Positions 8,788-15,820 of a stretch of DNA of 33,192 bases are shown in pieces; the stretch's first letter is position 1; each line of letters opens with the position of its first letter. The stretch spans positions 1 through 33,192 of the forward strand of contig JAGCNO010000014.1 of assembly GCA_017645905.1 (NCBI GenBank), written 5' to 3'. This DNA comes from Prevotella sp. Lineage in GTDB: Bacteria; Bacteroidota; Bacteroidia; Bacteroidales; Bacteroidaceae. The notes below the pieces were generated by a model. That model did no database searches and was not told the DNA's origin. It was given only the letters and a program-made list of their open reading frames with translations. Both the position numbers and the translations under genes were made by a program.

Positions 8788-9792
8788 CTACTTACTGAGG
8801 TTGAATGGCGTCACCTGGACGTTGAGGACGTTCTGTAGCGTCACCTTGTCCGCTTCTTTCTTGGTAAGCTGTCGGCTCCAGACCACTCGTTTGCTGGTGT
8901 CGGCACCCTCGCCCTTGTTCTCATACTCCATATATCGGGCGGTCTTTTCACGTTCTTTCTGCCAGAAATGCCATCCCTCGGGACGTATCTGACGGGGCAG
9001 CGAGCAATGCATGAAGAGCGTGTAGCCGTAGTCTCGCCAAGGACGGCCCAGGTAGACCTTCTCCACATCGGGAGCGGCTGTGACGGTACAGTCGTTGAAC
9101 ACGTAGCCGTAGGCAATCTCCTTAGGCGTCGAGGCGGCCGTGATGTAACTGTTGGCCTTGCAATGGATGGTACAATGCTCGAACCAAGCCGTCGAGGGAC
9201 CGAAGATAAAGTCGGTAGTGCCCTCAATGTAACAGTCCTTGAAGAAAAGACGGGTGTTGGTTCCGCCAGTATAGACCGTGTCCTGATGTCCGAGGAAACG
9301 GCAATTGATGAATTTCAGACAGTCGCCCTCTGTATGCAGGGCAACGGCCTGACCCAGACGGGCAGCATTGTTCTCGATGGTGATGTTCTTCAGCGTGATA
9401 TCGTTGCCCTCAATCTTCAAGGTGTAGGTGCGGAAAGTGCCGATGCCATTCGGACGCTCTGGGGTACGAATGTTGGCGTGGTCGTCGTAAGTGATGATGG
9501 TCTGGTCACGGTCTTCACCACATATTTCTATATTCTGCAGCCATGAGGGCAGGATGAGCTTTTCCTTGTACGTGCCCCGCTTCACGAAGATGACCTTGTG
9601 ATAGTCCATGAAAGCACGGCAAACCTCGATAGCCTCGTCTACGGTTCGGAACTGTCCCGTGCCGTCCCGTGCCACGAAAAGAGTGTCGGGGTTGTCATAA
9701 TTGTTAGCAGCAAAAGCCGTATTCGTGCCTATGGTATATAATACTATGAATAAAGCTGTTAAGGCCAAATGCCTAAAAGTAATATTTGCCAT
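8788..9792 (-). CDS. Pectinesterase (carbohydrate esterase family 8), secreted
   Basis: 334 aa; removes methyl esters from homogalacturonan. Signal peptide at 1-28 (hydrophobic LALTALFIVLY, cleavage after AFA). The right-handed beta-helix carries all family motifs: GQAVAL (148-153), LGHQDT with Asp171, DFIFG with Asp194 and YLGRPWRDYG with Arg250, matching the two catalytic Asp and the substrate-binding Arg of CE8. Length is normal for a single-domain bacterial enzyme. First gene of a run continuing into the glycosidase and the helicase. Upstream on the minus strand TACCTTTC (9828-9821) resembles a -7 box, but no TTTG at proper spacing is seen, so its promoter is unresolved. Confidence 0.94.
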   Translation of the reverse strand: MANITFRHLALTALFIVLYTIGTNTAFAANNYDNPDTLFVARDGTGQFRTVDEAIEVCRAFMDYHKVIFVKRGTYKEKLILPSWLQNIEICGEDRDQTIITYDDHANIRTPERPNGIGTFRTYTLKIEGNDITLKNITIENNAARLGQAVALHTEGDCLKFINCRFLGHQDTVYTGGTNTRLFFKDCYIEGTTDFIFGPSTAWFEHCTIHCKANSYITAASTPKEIAYGYVFNDCTVTAAPDVEKVYLGRPWRDYGYTLFMHCSLPRQIRPEGWHFWQKEREKTARYMEYENKGEGADTSKRVVWSRQLTKKEADKVTLQNVLNVQVTPFNLSK

Positions 9793-9878
9793 CTTAGGTT
9801 ATGCTTTACGTTTTAACGCCGAAAGGTACGAAAAATATTCCAAACTGCCGTTCTCTTTTAAGTTTTTTTAGTAAGTTC

Positions 9879-9940
9879 CTGGGTCATGGGGACAGGATCC
9901 TGACTCAGGCCTGGGTCAGCATGCATATCCCCTGACCCCA
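9879..9940. repeat. Nested palindromic (REP-like) element
   Basis: Outer arms GGGTCATGGGGA (9881-9892) and TCCCCTGACCC (9928-9938) pair with a one-base bulge. Inside sits a near-perfect head-to-head palindrome CTGACTCAGG/CCTGGGTCAG (9900-9919). T runs flank it. It may act as a transcript-end or REP-type element; no coding potential. Confidence 0.65.
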
Positions 9941-10042
9941 CTACTTTTTTGTACATTTTTTTCAAAGGAAAGGCAAAAACGGACAGTACTTCGAAAATGT
10001 GTGCCCGCACATTATTTTATATCAAAAAAATGTCAGAAAAAA

Positions 10043-10074
10043 TTTGGAGGATATAAAAAAAAGGCTTACCTTTG
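10043..10074 (+). promoter_or_regulatory. Orphan promoter driving a candidate small RNA
   Basis: TTTG at 10043-10046 and TACCTTTG at 10067-10074 are separated by exactly 20 bp, the same spacing as the trp, GHL10 and phytase-like promoters in this window. It points to the plus strand, where no protein gene follows before a terminator. Confidence 0.7.
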
Positions 10075-10080
10075 CAGCGT

Positions 10081-10166
10081 TATCCTGAAAACAATCTTTT
10101 TACCTTAAAAGAACTAATACCTATTGAAGATAAAAGCGACTGGCTGTGAAGCTCGTCGCTTTTTCA
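10081..10166 (+). ncRNA. Candidate small RNA of about 85 nt
   Basis: The predicted start is 7 nt after a full promoter and the end is an intrinsic terminator 51-86 nt later. No ATG-led frame with a ribosome site occurs inside. The body is A/U-rich and unstructured (ACCUUAAAAGAACUAAUACC), followed by the hairpin, a layout usual for trans-acting sRNAs. It is antisense to any read-through from the GHL10 gene towards the pectinesterase gene. Function unknown; it could also be a vestigial leader whose gene was lost. Confidence 0.5.
10132..10166. terminator. Intrinsic terminator (sRNA end and probable GHL10 end)
   Basis: Arms AAAAGCGAC (10132-10140) and GTCGCTTTT (10155-10163) pair perfectly over 9 bp around a 14-nt loop, followed by a T run on the plus strand; the minus strand also ends in a short T run, so it may work both ways. 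Confidence 0.75.
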
Positions 10167-10169
10167 TGT

Positions 10170-10304
10170 TTGGAGTGAAAGGGAAGTGAAAAGGAAGTGA
10201 AGGGGGAGTGAAAGGGACATTACCTTTTCCAGTAGCAGTACTATCGTCCCCTTCACTCCCCTTTCACTCCGCCGACGAAGTCGGCTCAATCCCCTTTCAC
10301 TCCC
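10170..10304. repeat. Inverted GGAGTGAAAGGG repeat element
   Basis: Several GGAGTGAAAGGG-type units on the left, ending in GGGACATTA, face TATCGTCCCCTTCACTCCCC on the right; a small hairpin CCGACGAAGTCGG sits near the right end. The same left and right ends occur inside the first ABC transporter gene (26681-26752), and a left-half copy lies inside pcrA (about 4586-4650). It lies between the sRNA terminator and the GHL10 stop codon. Confidence 0.75.
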
Positions 10305-11789
10305 TCAAAGCTTCACCTTCTTCTTTACCGCCTTGCTCTCGTTCGCCATACGGTCGAGGGCGGTAACGATGTAGGTATATTTATTGTTCCCGTGAATGTA
10401 TGGCAGCTTATAGAACGTGTTTGTCGTAATGGCCACGATGTTCGAAGCGTTATCGGTGCTCACCTTGTCTCCCTTTTCGAAACGGTAGACGACATATTTT
10501 GTGGCCTCATCGCTCCACTTCTTGGCCTTCGGAGCCTGCCAGAAGAGCACGGGGCCGTCGGCGGTCTTTATCTGCTTCACCTTAACAGGCTTGCCGGGAG
10601 CCTTCTTGTCGATGAACGGCATGAGCGGTTGCAGGGCGGGATGTCGCCAGTAGTTCTGCCGCAGCGTGGCAGCATAGTTGCCGGTATTGTCTACGGCAGC
10701 CTTAGCATACCATAGCACGGTGCCCTTCACGTTCTTCATCTGTGTGTGCAGCTGGTGCTTGGCCCACTGCTGGTTGCGTTGAGGATACTGCGGGTCGGGA
10801 GCCTTTACCGTGCGCTCAATGTCCTCACCGATGTAGAGTGGACGGTTGCCGCAATAGTGGTCCCACCAGCGGATGAGCGTGTCATAGTCGGCAGCCTTGT
10901 TGCCTATCTCCCAATAGATTTGCGGCACGCAGTAGTCCAGCCATCCGTTGTTCACCCATAGCAGCACGTCGGCATAAAGGTCATCGTAGTTCTGTGTGCC
11001 ATTGGTCTCGCTGCCGATGCTGGCAGAGCGTTTGTTGCGATAGATGCCGAAGGGCGAGATACCCACCTTCACCCATGGCTTAGCCTGATGGATGGTCTCG
11101 TAGAACTGCTTGATGAACATGTTCACGTTATAGCGTCGCCAGTCACCACGGTCGGCAATACCGTTGGAATACTGACCGTACTCAGCGTCGTCGGGAATGT
11201 TCAGGCCTGCCACGGGGTAAGGATAGAAATAGTCGTCCATGTGAATACCGTCCACGTCGTAGCGTGTCACGATGTCGCGTGCCACCTGACAGATGTAATC
11301 GCGGTTCTCGGGAATTCCCGGGTTCAGGAGCATCAGCCCGTCGTACTCGAAACAGCGCTCAGGATGCTGAGCCGTAACGTGTGTGACAGCCACCGCCGTC
11401 GTGCCCTTCGTCTTGGCACGGTAGGGGTTTATCCAGGCGTGCAGCTCCATGCCGCGCTTGTGGCACTGGAAAATCATCCATTGCAGGGGATCCCAATAGG
11501 GCTTCGGCGGACGACCCTGCTGGCCCGTAAGGAAGCGGCTCCACGGCTCAAGACTGCTCTGATAAAGGGCGTCGCACTCCGGGCGCACCTGGAAGATGAT
11601 GGCGTTGGCTCCCATCTTCTGCAGCTCGTCCAGCTGATAGCTCAGCGTCCGCTGCATCTGCTCGGTACCCATACCCTGAAACTGACCGTTGACGCATTGA
11701 ATCCAGGCACCACGAAACTCACGCTTCTGCTGCGCCATGAGGCTGACGCAACAGGATAATACAATAATCAGTAATAATACTTTTTTCAT
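10305..11789 (-). CDS. GHL10 family (glycosyl hydrolase-like 10) secreted protein
   Basis: 494 aa. REFRGAWIQCVNG, then ANAIIFQVRPECDALY, LHAWINPYRA and VDGIHMDDYFYPY (about 179-191) are hallmarks of the GHL10/DUF187 TIM-barrel family, some members of which (DigH/YddW type) cleave denuded peptidoglycan glycan strands. A C-terminal Fn3-like domain follows (about 405-494). The open frame extends 42 codons further upstream, but the promoter at 11811-11842 predicts transcription from about 11804, so the start is MKKVLLL at 11789 (MKSG at 11801 would be almost leaderless). The N-terminus is a signal peptide; LSCC leaves a lipoprotein possible. Substrate not determinable here: peptidoglycan or a plant polysaccharide. 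Confidence 0.88.
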   Translation of the reverse strand: MKKVLLLIIVLSCCVSLMAQQKREFRGAWIQCVNGQFQGMGTEQMQRTLSYQLDELQKMGANAIIFQVRPECDALYQSSLEPWSRFLTGQQGRPPKPYWDPLQWMIFQCHKRGMELHAWINPYRAKTKGTTAVAVTHVTAQHPERCFEYDGLMLLNPGIPENRDYICQVARDIVTRYDVDGIHMDDYFYPYPVAGLNIPDDAEYGQYSNGIADRGDWRRYNVNMFIKQFYETIHQAKPWVKVGISPFGIYRNKRSASIGSETNGTQNYDDLYADVLLWVNNGWLDYCVPQIYWEIGNKAADYDTLIRWWDHYCGNRPLYIGEDIERTVKAPDPQYPQRNQQWAKHQLHTQMKNVKGTVLWYAKAAVDNTGNYAATLRQNYWRHPALQPLMPFIDKKAPGKPVKVKQIKTADGPVLFWQAPKAKKWSDEATKYVVYRFEKGDKVSTDNASNIVAITTNTFYKLPYIHGNNKYTYIVTALDRMANESKAVKKKVKL

Positions 11790-11810
11790 TCCACTTTTCA
11801 TAAACGGCTG

Positions 11811-11842
11811 CAAAGTTACGGATTTTTTGCGAATAATACAAA
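11811..11842 (-). promoter_or_regulatory. Promoter of the GHL10 gene
   Basis: On the minus strand TTTG (11842-11839), 20 bp, TAACTTTG (11818-11811): a full match to the Bacteroidota consensus. It sets the start codon of the gene to 11789. Confidence 0.75.
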
Positions 11843-11892
11843 CGAAGCGCGTTTTTAATATAACTTTAACAGCCAGGTTCAAAAGGGCTCGG

Positions 11893-11980
11893 AAGAATAA
11901 GCCGTTCTTTCTCATAGAATAAGCCGTTCTTTCTATGGGAAAAAGCCGTTCTTTCTATGGGAAAAATCCGTTCTTTCTAA
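11893..11980. repeat. 22-bp tandem repeat array, four copies (inverted relative to 3356)
   Basis: AAGCCGTTC-type cores begin at 11899, 11921, 11943 and 11965 (the last reads AATCCGTTC), a strict 22-bp period. On the opposite strand the unit is GAAAGAACGGCTTATTCT, the family seen at 3356-3466. The array fills the gap between the hutI stop and the GHL10 promoter. Confidence 0.9.
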
Positions 11981-11983
11981 AAG

Positions 11984-13306
11984 TCATATTTCCTGCCCGG
12001 AAAGGAAGACCTGTTTAATCAGCGGAGTGGTATAGGCGTAAGGGAGGAAATCGAGGCAGGGAATGGGCTCGGTAATATAGAAATTAGCAACTTTGCCTTT
12101 GGCAATGGAACCGTAGTCGTGGCTGAGTCCCATAGCACAGGCGGAGTTGAGGGTGGCGGCATGAAGGGCCTCTACAGGGAGCAGCCGCTGCTTGATGCAG
12201 GCCAGCGAGACGACAAACTTCATGTCGCCAGAGGGTGTGGAGCCGGGGTTGTAGTCGCTGGCGATGGCTACAGACAGTCCGCTGTCTATCATCTTACGAG
12301 CAGGGGCAAACGGCATGTTCAGGAAGAACGAGGTGCCGGGGAGGACGGTAGGGATGGTGGGCCCAAGCCCCCACCAACCTCCCCCCGAGGGGGAGGCTAT
12401 CTTCGCGTCAATTTTCTGAGGCAAAAGCCTCCCCCTCGGGGGGAGGTTGGTGGGGGCAAGTAGTTCTATATCCTTGTCTGTCATGCTCTCCAGATGGTCC
12501 ACGCTGAGGGCACCACACTCGACGGCTACCTCTACGCCGCCGCTGTCGGCCAGCTCCTGTCCGTGAATCTTACCCCGCAGACCGTACTTCAAGCCGGCCT
12601 CGAGGATGCGACGAGTCTCGGCAGGAGTGAAAAAGCCCTCGTCGCAGAACACATCGATGAAGTCGGCAAGTCCTTGTCGGCCCACCTCGGGAATCATCTC
12701 GTTGACCACCAGGTCGACATACTGCTCTTGCGTATAGCCACGACCAACGGCATGGGCACCAAGGAAAGTGCTCACCACCTTGAGCGGAGCAGTCTCCTTG
12801 ATGCGGCGGATGACACGCAGCATCTTCAGCTCGTCGTTGGTGTTCAGGCCGTAGCCGCTCTTTATCTCCACAGCTCCCGTACCCTTCTTGATAATTTCGT
12901 CGATACGGGTCATAGCCTGACGGTACAGCTCGTCCTCGCTCATATCGTGCAGACGGTCGGCGCTGTTCAGGATGCCTCCGCCACGACGGGCAATCTCAGC
13001 ATAGCTCAACCCCTGAATCTTGTCGACGAACTCACCCTCGCGGCTCCCGGCATAGACCAGATGGGTGTGAGAGTCGCAGAACGAAGGGAGAACGGCACCG
13101 CCGTGAGCATCCAACCCACCCCCATCCCCTCCCCAAGGGAGGGGAGAAGGATGCCCTACTCCAAAATCCTTTATTCGTCCTTCCTCTACCAGCAGCCAGG
13201 CATCGTGGAGGATTTCTGCCTCGGCCATCTCCCGCCCGGCAAGGAAAGGCTTGTGTTGGTTGTCCACCAGCAGTATACCTATATTATATATAAGGAGCTG
13301 TTTCAT
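11984..13306 (-). CDS. hutI: Imidazolonepropionase
   Basis: 440 aa amidohydrolase; hydrolyses 4-imidazolone-5-propionate to N-formimino-L-glutamate, third step of histidine degradation. Metal-binding and active-site motifs: DSHTHLVYAGSREGEF (78-93), VEIKSGYGL (147-154), GAHAVG, KIHGQE (246-251), SVDHLE (268-273) and SDYNPGSTP (350-358). Its ATG overlaps the hutH stop by 4 bp (ATGA). Two segments break family alignment and are encoded by palindromic DNA: residues about 52-64 (HPSPLPWGGDGGG) and about 285-315 (NLPPRGRLLPQKIDAKIASP... up to WWGLG). Both are in frame and lie between conserved blocks, so the enzyme may still fold. Last gene of the hut operon. Confidence 0.95.
   Translation of the reverse strand: MKQLLIYNIGILLVDNQHKPFLAGREMAEAEILHDAWLLVEEGRIKDFGVGHPSPLPWGGDGGGLDAHGGAVLPSFCDSHTHLVYAGSREGEFVDKIQGLSYAEIARRGGGILNSADRLHDMSEDELYRQAMTRIDEIIKKGTGAVEIKSGYGLNTNDELKMLRVIRRIKETAPLKVVSTFLGAHAVGRGYTQEQYVDLVVNEMIPEVGRQGLADFIDVFCDEGFFTPAETRRILEAGLKYGLRGKIHGQELADSGGVEVAVECGALSVDHLESMTDKDIELLAPTNLPPRGRLLPQKIDAKIASPSGGGWWGLGPTIPTVLPGTSFFLNMPFAPARKMIDSGLSVAIASDYNPGSTPSGDMKFVVSLACIKQRLLPVEALHAATLNSACAMGLSHDYGSIAKGKVANFYITEPIPCLDFLPYAYTTPLIKQVFLSGQEI
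12367..12457. repeat. 91-bp palindromic element inside hutI
   Basis: Perfect 32-bp terminal inverted repeats (12367-12398 and 12426-12457; outer end GCCCCCACCAACCTCC) flank 27 bp. Each arm itself contains a smaller palindrome CCTCCCCCCGAGGGGGAGG. It is translated in frame as part of HutI. Its size and symmetry suggest a MITE-like or REP-like element without its own genes. Confidence 0.9.
13107..13154. repeat. Second palindromic insert inside hutI
   Basis: Outer arms GCATCC (13107-13112) and GGATGC (13149-13154); inner arms TCCCCTCCC (13125-13133) and GGGAGGGGA (13137-13145) with a 3-nt loop. Encodes the low-complexity HPSPLPWGGDGGG of HutI. Confidence 0.75.
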
Positions 13307-14781
13307 CGGCGCAGGAACTGTATGGCCTTCTCGATATGGGGATACATCAGCTCGTCGTTAAGGATGAAAGGCACCACCTTGCGGAAGGCGTCATGGATGG
13401 CACAGATCTTCGGCGACGACTTCAACGGCAGGCGGAAGTCGAGGGCCTGGGCGGCGTTGAACAGCTCGATGGCCAGCACTCGTTCGGTGTTATGGATGAC
13501 GCGGTAGAGCTTAATAGCCGCATTGGCACCCATCGACACATGATCCTCCTGGTCCTGACACGAGGGGATGCTATCGACACTCGACGGCATGGCCAGCGAC
13601 TTGTTGAGCGATACGACCGATGCCGCTGTATATTGGGTAATCATAAAGCCGCTGTTCACACCCGGGTTGGCCACCAGGAAATTAGGCAGGCCACGTGTGC
13701 CCGAGACGAGACGGTAGATGCGCCGCTCGGAGATATTCGCCAGTTCGCTCATGGCGATGGAGAGAAAGTCGATGGGCAGGGCAATAGGCTCGCCATGGAA
13801 GTTACCGGCCGAGATAATTTGGTCTTCGTCGGGACAGATGGTGGGGTTGTCGGTGGCGGAATTGACTTCGATTTCTATGACCGACTTCACATAACGGATG
13901 GTGTCCTTCACCGCGCCGTGCACCTGTGGCACACAACGGAAGGAATAGGGGTCTTGTACGTGGGCCTTGATGTTTGTGATGAGCTGACTGCCCTCGAGCA
14001 TCTCTCGCATCTTGTCGGCCGTCTCTATCTGTCCGACATGCGGACGAACGGTCTGCACCACGTGCTGGAACGGCTCTATACGACCATCGAAGGCATCGAG
14101 GCTCATGGCGGCAATCTTGTCGGCCCAGTTGCTCAGACGTTGGGCGTTGAGCAGCGACCACACGGCAAAGGCCGACATATTCTGCGTGCCGTTAAGCAGG
14201 GCGAGGCCTTCCTTGGAACCCAGCACGATGGGCTTCCAACGCTTCTTTCGCAGCAGTTCGGCACCGGGGATAATCTTCCCCTGATATTCCACCTCGCCGA
14301 GGCCCAGCAGAGGCAGACACATGTGAGCCAGCGGCACGAGGTCGCCAGAGGCTCCGAGCGAACCCTGACGGAGTACTACGGGAAAGACATCGTTGTTGAA
14401 GAACTGTATTAGGCGCTGTACAGTGTCCATCTTACAGCCGCTGTAGCCGTAGCTGAGCGACTGGATTTTGAGGAACATCATCATCTTGACGATGTCATTG
14501 GGCACACGCTCACCCGTTCCGCAGGCATGACTCTTGATGAGGTTCACCTGTAACTGTGAAAGCTGGTCGCGGCCGATGGAGACGTTGCACAACGAACCGA
14601 AGCCCGTAGTGACGCCGTAGATGGGCGCGTTGCCGTAGCCTATTTTCTTGTCAAGGTAATTCCTGCACTTACGGATGCGCTGTTTTGCATCCTCCGATAG
14701 TTCCAGCTTGTAGCCGCCATAGACAATCTCGCCGATGCGCTCAATGGTCAGGTGGTCAGAAGAAATATAATGTATGTTCAT
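13303..14781 (-). CDS. hutH: Histidine ammonia-lyase
   Basis: 492 aa; deaminates L-histidine to trans-urocanate, first step of the pathway. The MIO cofactor triad Ala144-Ser145-Gly146 sits in GSLGASGDLVPLAHM, at the spacing seen in characterised enzymes. Other family blocks: YGVTTGFGSL (55-64), NLIKSHACGTGE, NGTQNMSAFAV, VQDPYSFRCVPQVHGA, SATDNP, GNFHGEP, SCQDQEDHVSMG. The frame is open 41 codons further upstream, but that part overlaps the preceding gene and lacks family similarity, so MNIHYISSDH at 14781 is taken as the start. Its stop overlaps the hutI start (ATGA), indicating translational coupling. Confidence 0.97.
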   Translation of the reverse strand: MNIHYISSDHLTIERIGEIVYGGYKLELSEDAKQRIRKCRNYLDKKIGYGNAPIYGVTTGFGSLCNVSIGRDQLSQLQVNLIKSHACGTGERVPNDIVKMMMFLKIQSLSYGYSGCKMDTVQRLIQFFNNDVFPVVLRQGSLGASGDLVPLAHMCLPLLGLGEVEYQGKIIPGAELLRKKRWKPIVLGSKEGLALLNGTQNMSAFAVWSLLNAQRLSNWADKIAAMSLDAFDGRIEPFQHVVQTVRPHVGQIETADKMREMLEGSQLITNIKAHVQDPYSFRCVPQVHGAVKDTIRYVKSVIEIEVNSATDNPTICPDEDQIISAGNFHGEPIALPIDFLSIAMSELANISERRIYRLVSGTRGLPNFLVANPGVNSGFMITQYTAASVVSLNKSLAMPSSVDSIPSCQDQEDHVSMGANAAIKLYRVIHNTERVLAIELFNAAQALDFRLPLKSSPKICAIHDAFRKVVPFILNDELMYPHIEKAIQFLRR

Positions 14782-15071
14782 AGTAAAATTTAAGTTATCT
14801 GATATATTTCTTTCCGTTGCGGATAAAGATGCCCTTGGTGGTGGGTGTTGGGGTCTGGAATTGCAAATCCCGGTCAGCAGCAAATCCCTGGTAGCGACGG
14901 CCATCGAGAGTGAACCACAAGGGAGAGTAGTTTCCGTCTTTTATTGGTTCTTTGATGGACACGGCGTCAGTCTGCCCGGCAATGTAGAGCAGACGGTCGT
15001 AGTTGTAGTAGCCGCCGTTGACGAAGGGCATGATGCCGGTGAGCAAGTCGTGGTTGGTGAAGATTATCTCA

Positions 15072-15094
15072 GTCGGGGATTGCAAATCCCCGAC
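15072..15094. repeat. Perfect short palindrome inside the GH127 C-terminal part
   Basis: GTCGGGGATT (15072-15081), GCA, AATCCCCGAC (15085-15094). A degenerate relative lies near 14868-14882 (AATTGCAAATCCCGGTC). Translated as GDLQSP in the minus-strand frame. Confidence 0.7.
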
Positions 15095-15635
15095 AACAGA
15101 CTCATCGGCACTAAAGGCAGGACTTGTCCAGCGCCAAATGTTGCGGCCGTTTGCCGTCGTTCCCACTAATTCGCAGAGGTCTCCACCTTCGCTGCTATGC
15201 AGGTCGACAAGCGTTGGCGAAGTCAAGGGCCATACATGGTCGGCGGTGCTCACCTTGCAGTAGACAGGTGCATCCCAGCAGAAGCGAGGCAATTCAAAAT
15301 AAGCGTAATAAACGCCGTCGATGGTCTCCACACAGTCGGGGGCATCGGCAGGACGGGTATAGTCGGGTTCCTCGGGAGCGGGCAGTGGCTTGGCATCAGC
15401 AGCGGGGAAGACGGTGAGGCGAAGCTCGGTACAGCCGTAGGGCACGAGGTCGATGTACTGCGTTTTGTCACTGAGCAGCTTCAGGTGTCCCTGCTCGGGC
15501 AGGACGGGAGTATAACGGTTGTCCACGAGGTCCCATTCTATCTGCTTCACAGGGATGCGCAGGATGGAGGGAGCATTGGATAAGTCAAAGGGGAAGGAAC
15601 TGCCGTCGGAAGTCTCAGTCGCAACGGACCCTTCT

Positions 15636-15706
15636 CCCAGTCCGAACGGTTCGGACTTCCAGTCCGAACGGCTTAAACTCCCAGTCCGAACGGTTCGGAC
15701 TGTAGG
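15636..15706. repeat. 22-bp repeat variant, three copies, inside the GH127 gene
   Basis: CCGAACGG cores at 15642, 15664 and 15686 (G of GAACGG at 15644, 15666, 15688), period 22. The unit is CAGTCCGAACGGCTTAAACTCC; two of the three carry AGTCCGAACGGTTCGGACT, which is almost fully palindromic. Read in the GH127 frame it encodes Ser/Arg-rich filler (TVRTVRTGSLSRSDWKSEPF). Confidence 0.85.
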
Positions 15707-15820
15707 AATGCTCCGTTCAGACTTATCTTCAAAGTAGACCTGTTGCCCATCATCAGCGTAGGCAAAGTTAAAGCTGCCCGTAGGCGTGATGTTCCAACAC
15801 CTGAATTCCGGGTTTTCGGG

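Larger units (their letters stand above)
14795..15820 (-). pseudogene. C-terminal part of the GH127 gene, cut off by an in-frame TAA
   Basis: This stretch continues the frame of the upstream GH127 gene after the TAA at 15823-15821: PENPEFRCWNITPTGSFNFAY and so on, ending at RNGKKYIR. The join GK-stop-PENPEF fits the usual GH127 text where the domain goes on without break. If translated alone, the first plausible start is a GTG at 15550 (251 aa, KQIEWDLVDNRYTPVLPEQ), lacking signal peptide and catalytic residues. The fragment carries three repeat-like inserts: the 22-bp array (15636-15706), the palindrome at 15072-15094 (VVGDLQSPTEI) and QFQTPTPTTKG near the end. It ends 13 bp before hutH. Probably a decayed or read-through part, not an independent gene. 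Confidence 0.75.

Noticed and set aside
5983-11789. A complete polysaccharide utilisation locus
   Set aside because: Enzymes are present but there is no SusC/SusD pair, hybrid sensor or ECF regulator in the window.
11790-11915. 42-codon N-terminal extension of the GHL10 gene
   Set aside because: The extension overlaps the promoter and 22-bp repeats; a proper signal peptide begins at 11789.
14782-14904. 41-codon N-terminal extension of hutH
   Set aside because: It overlaps the preceding gene remnant and includes repeat-derived PQHPPPR text; family similarity starts at 14781.
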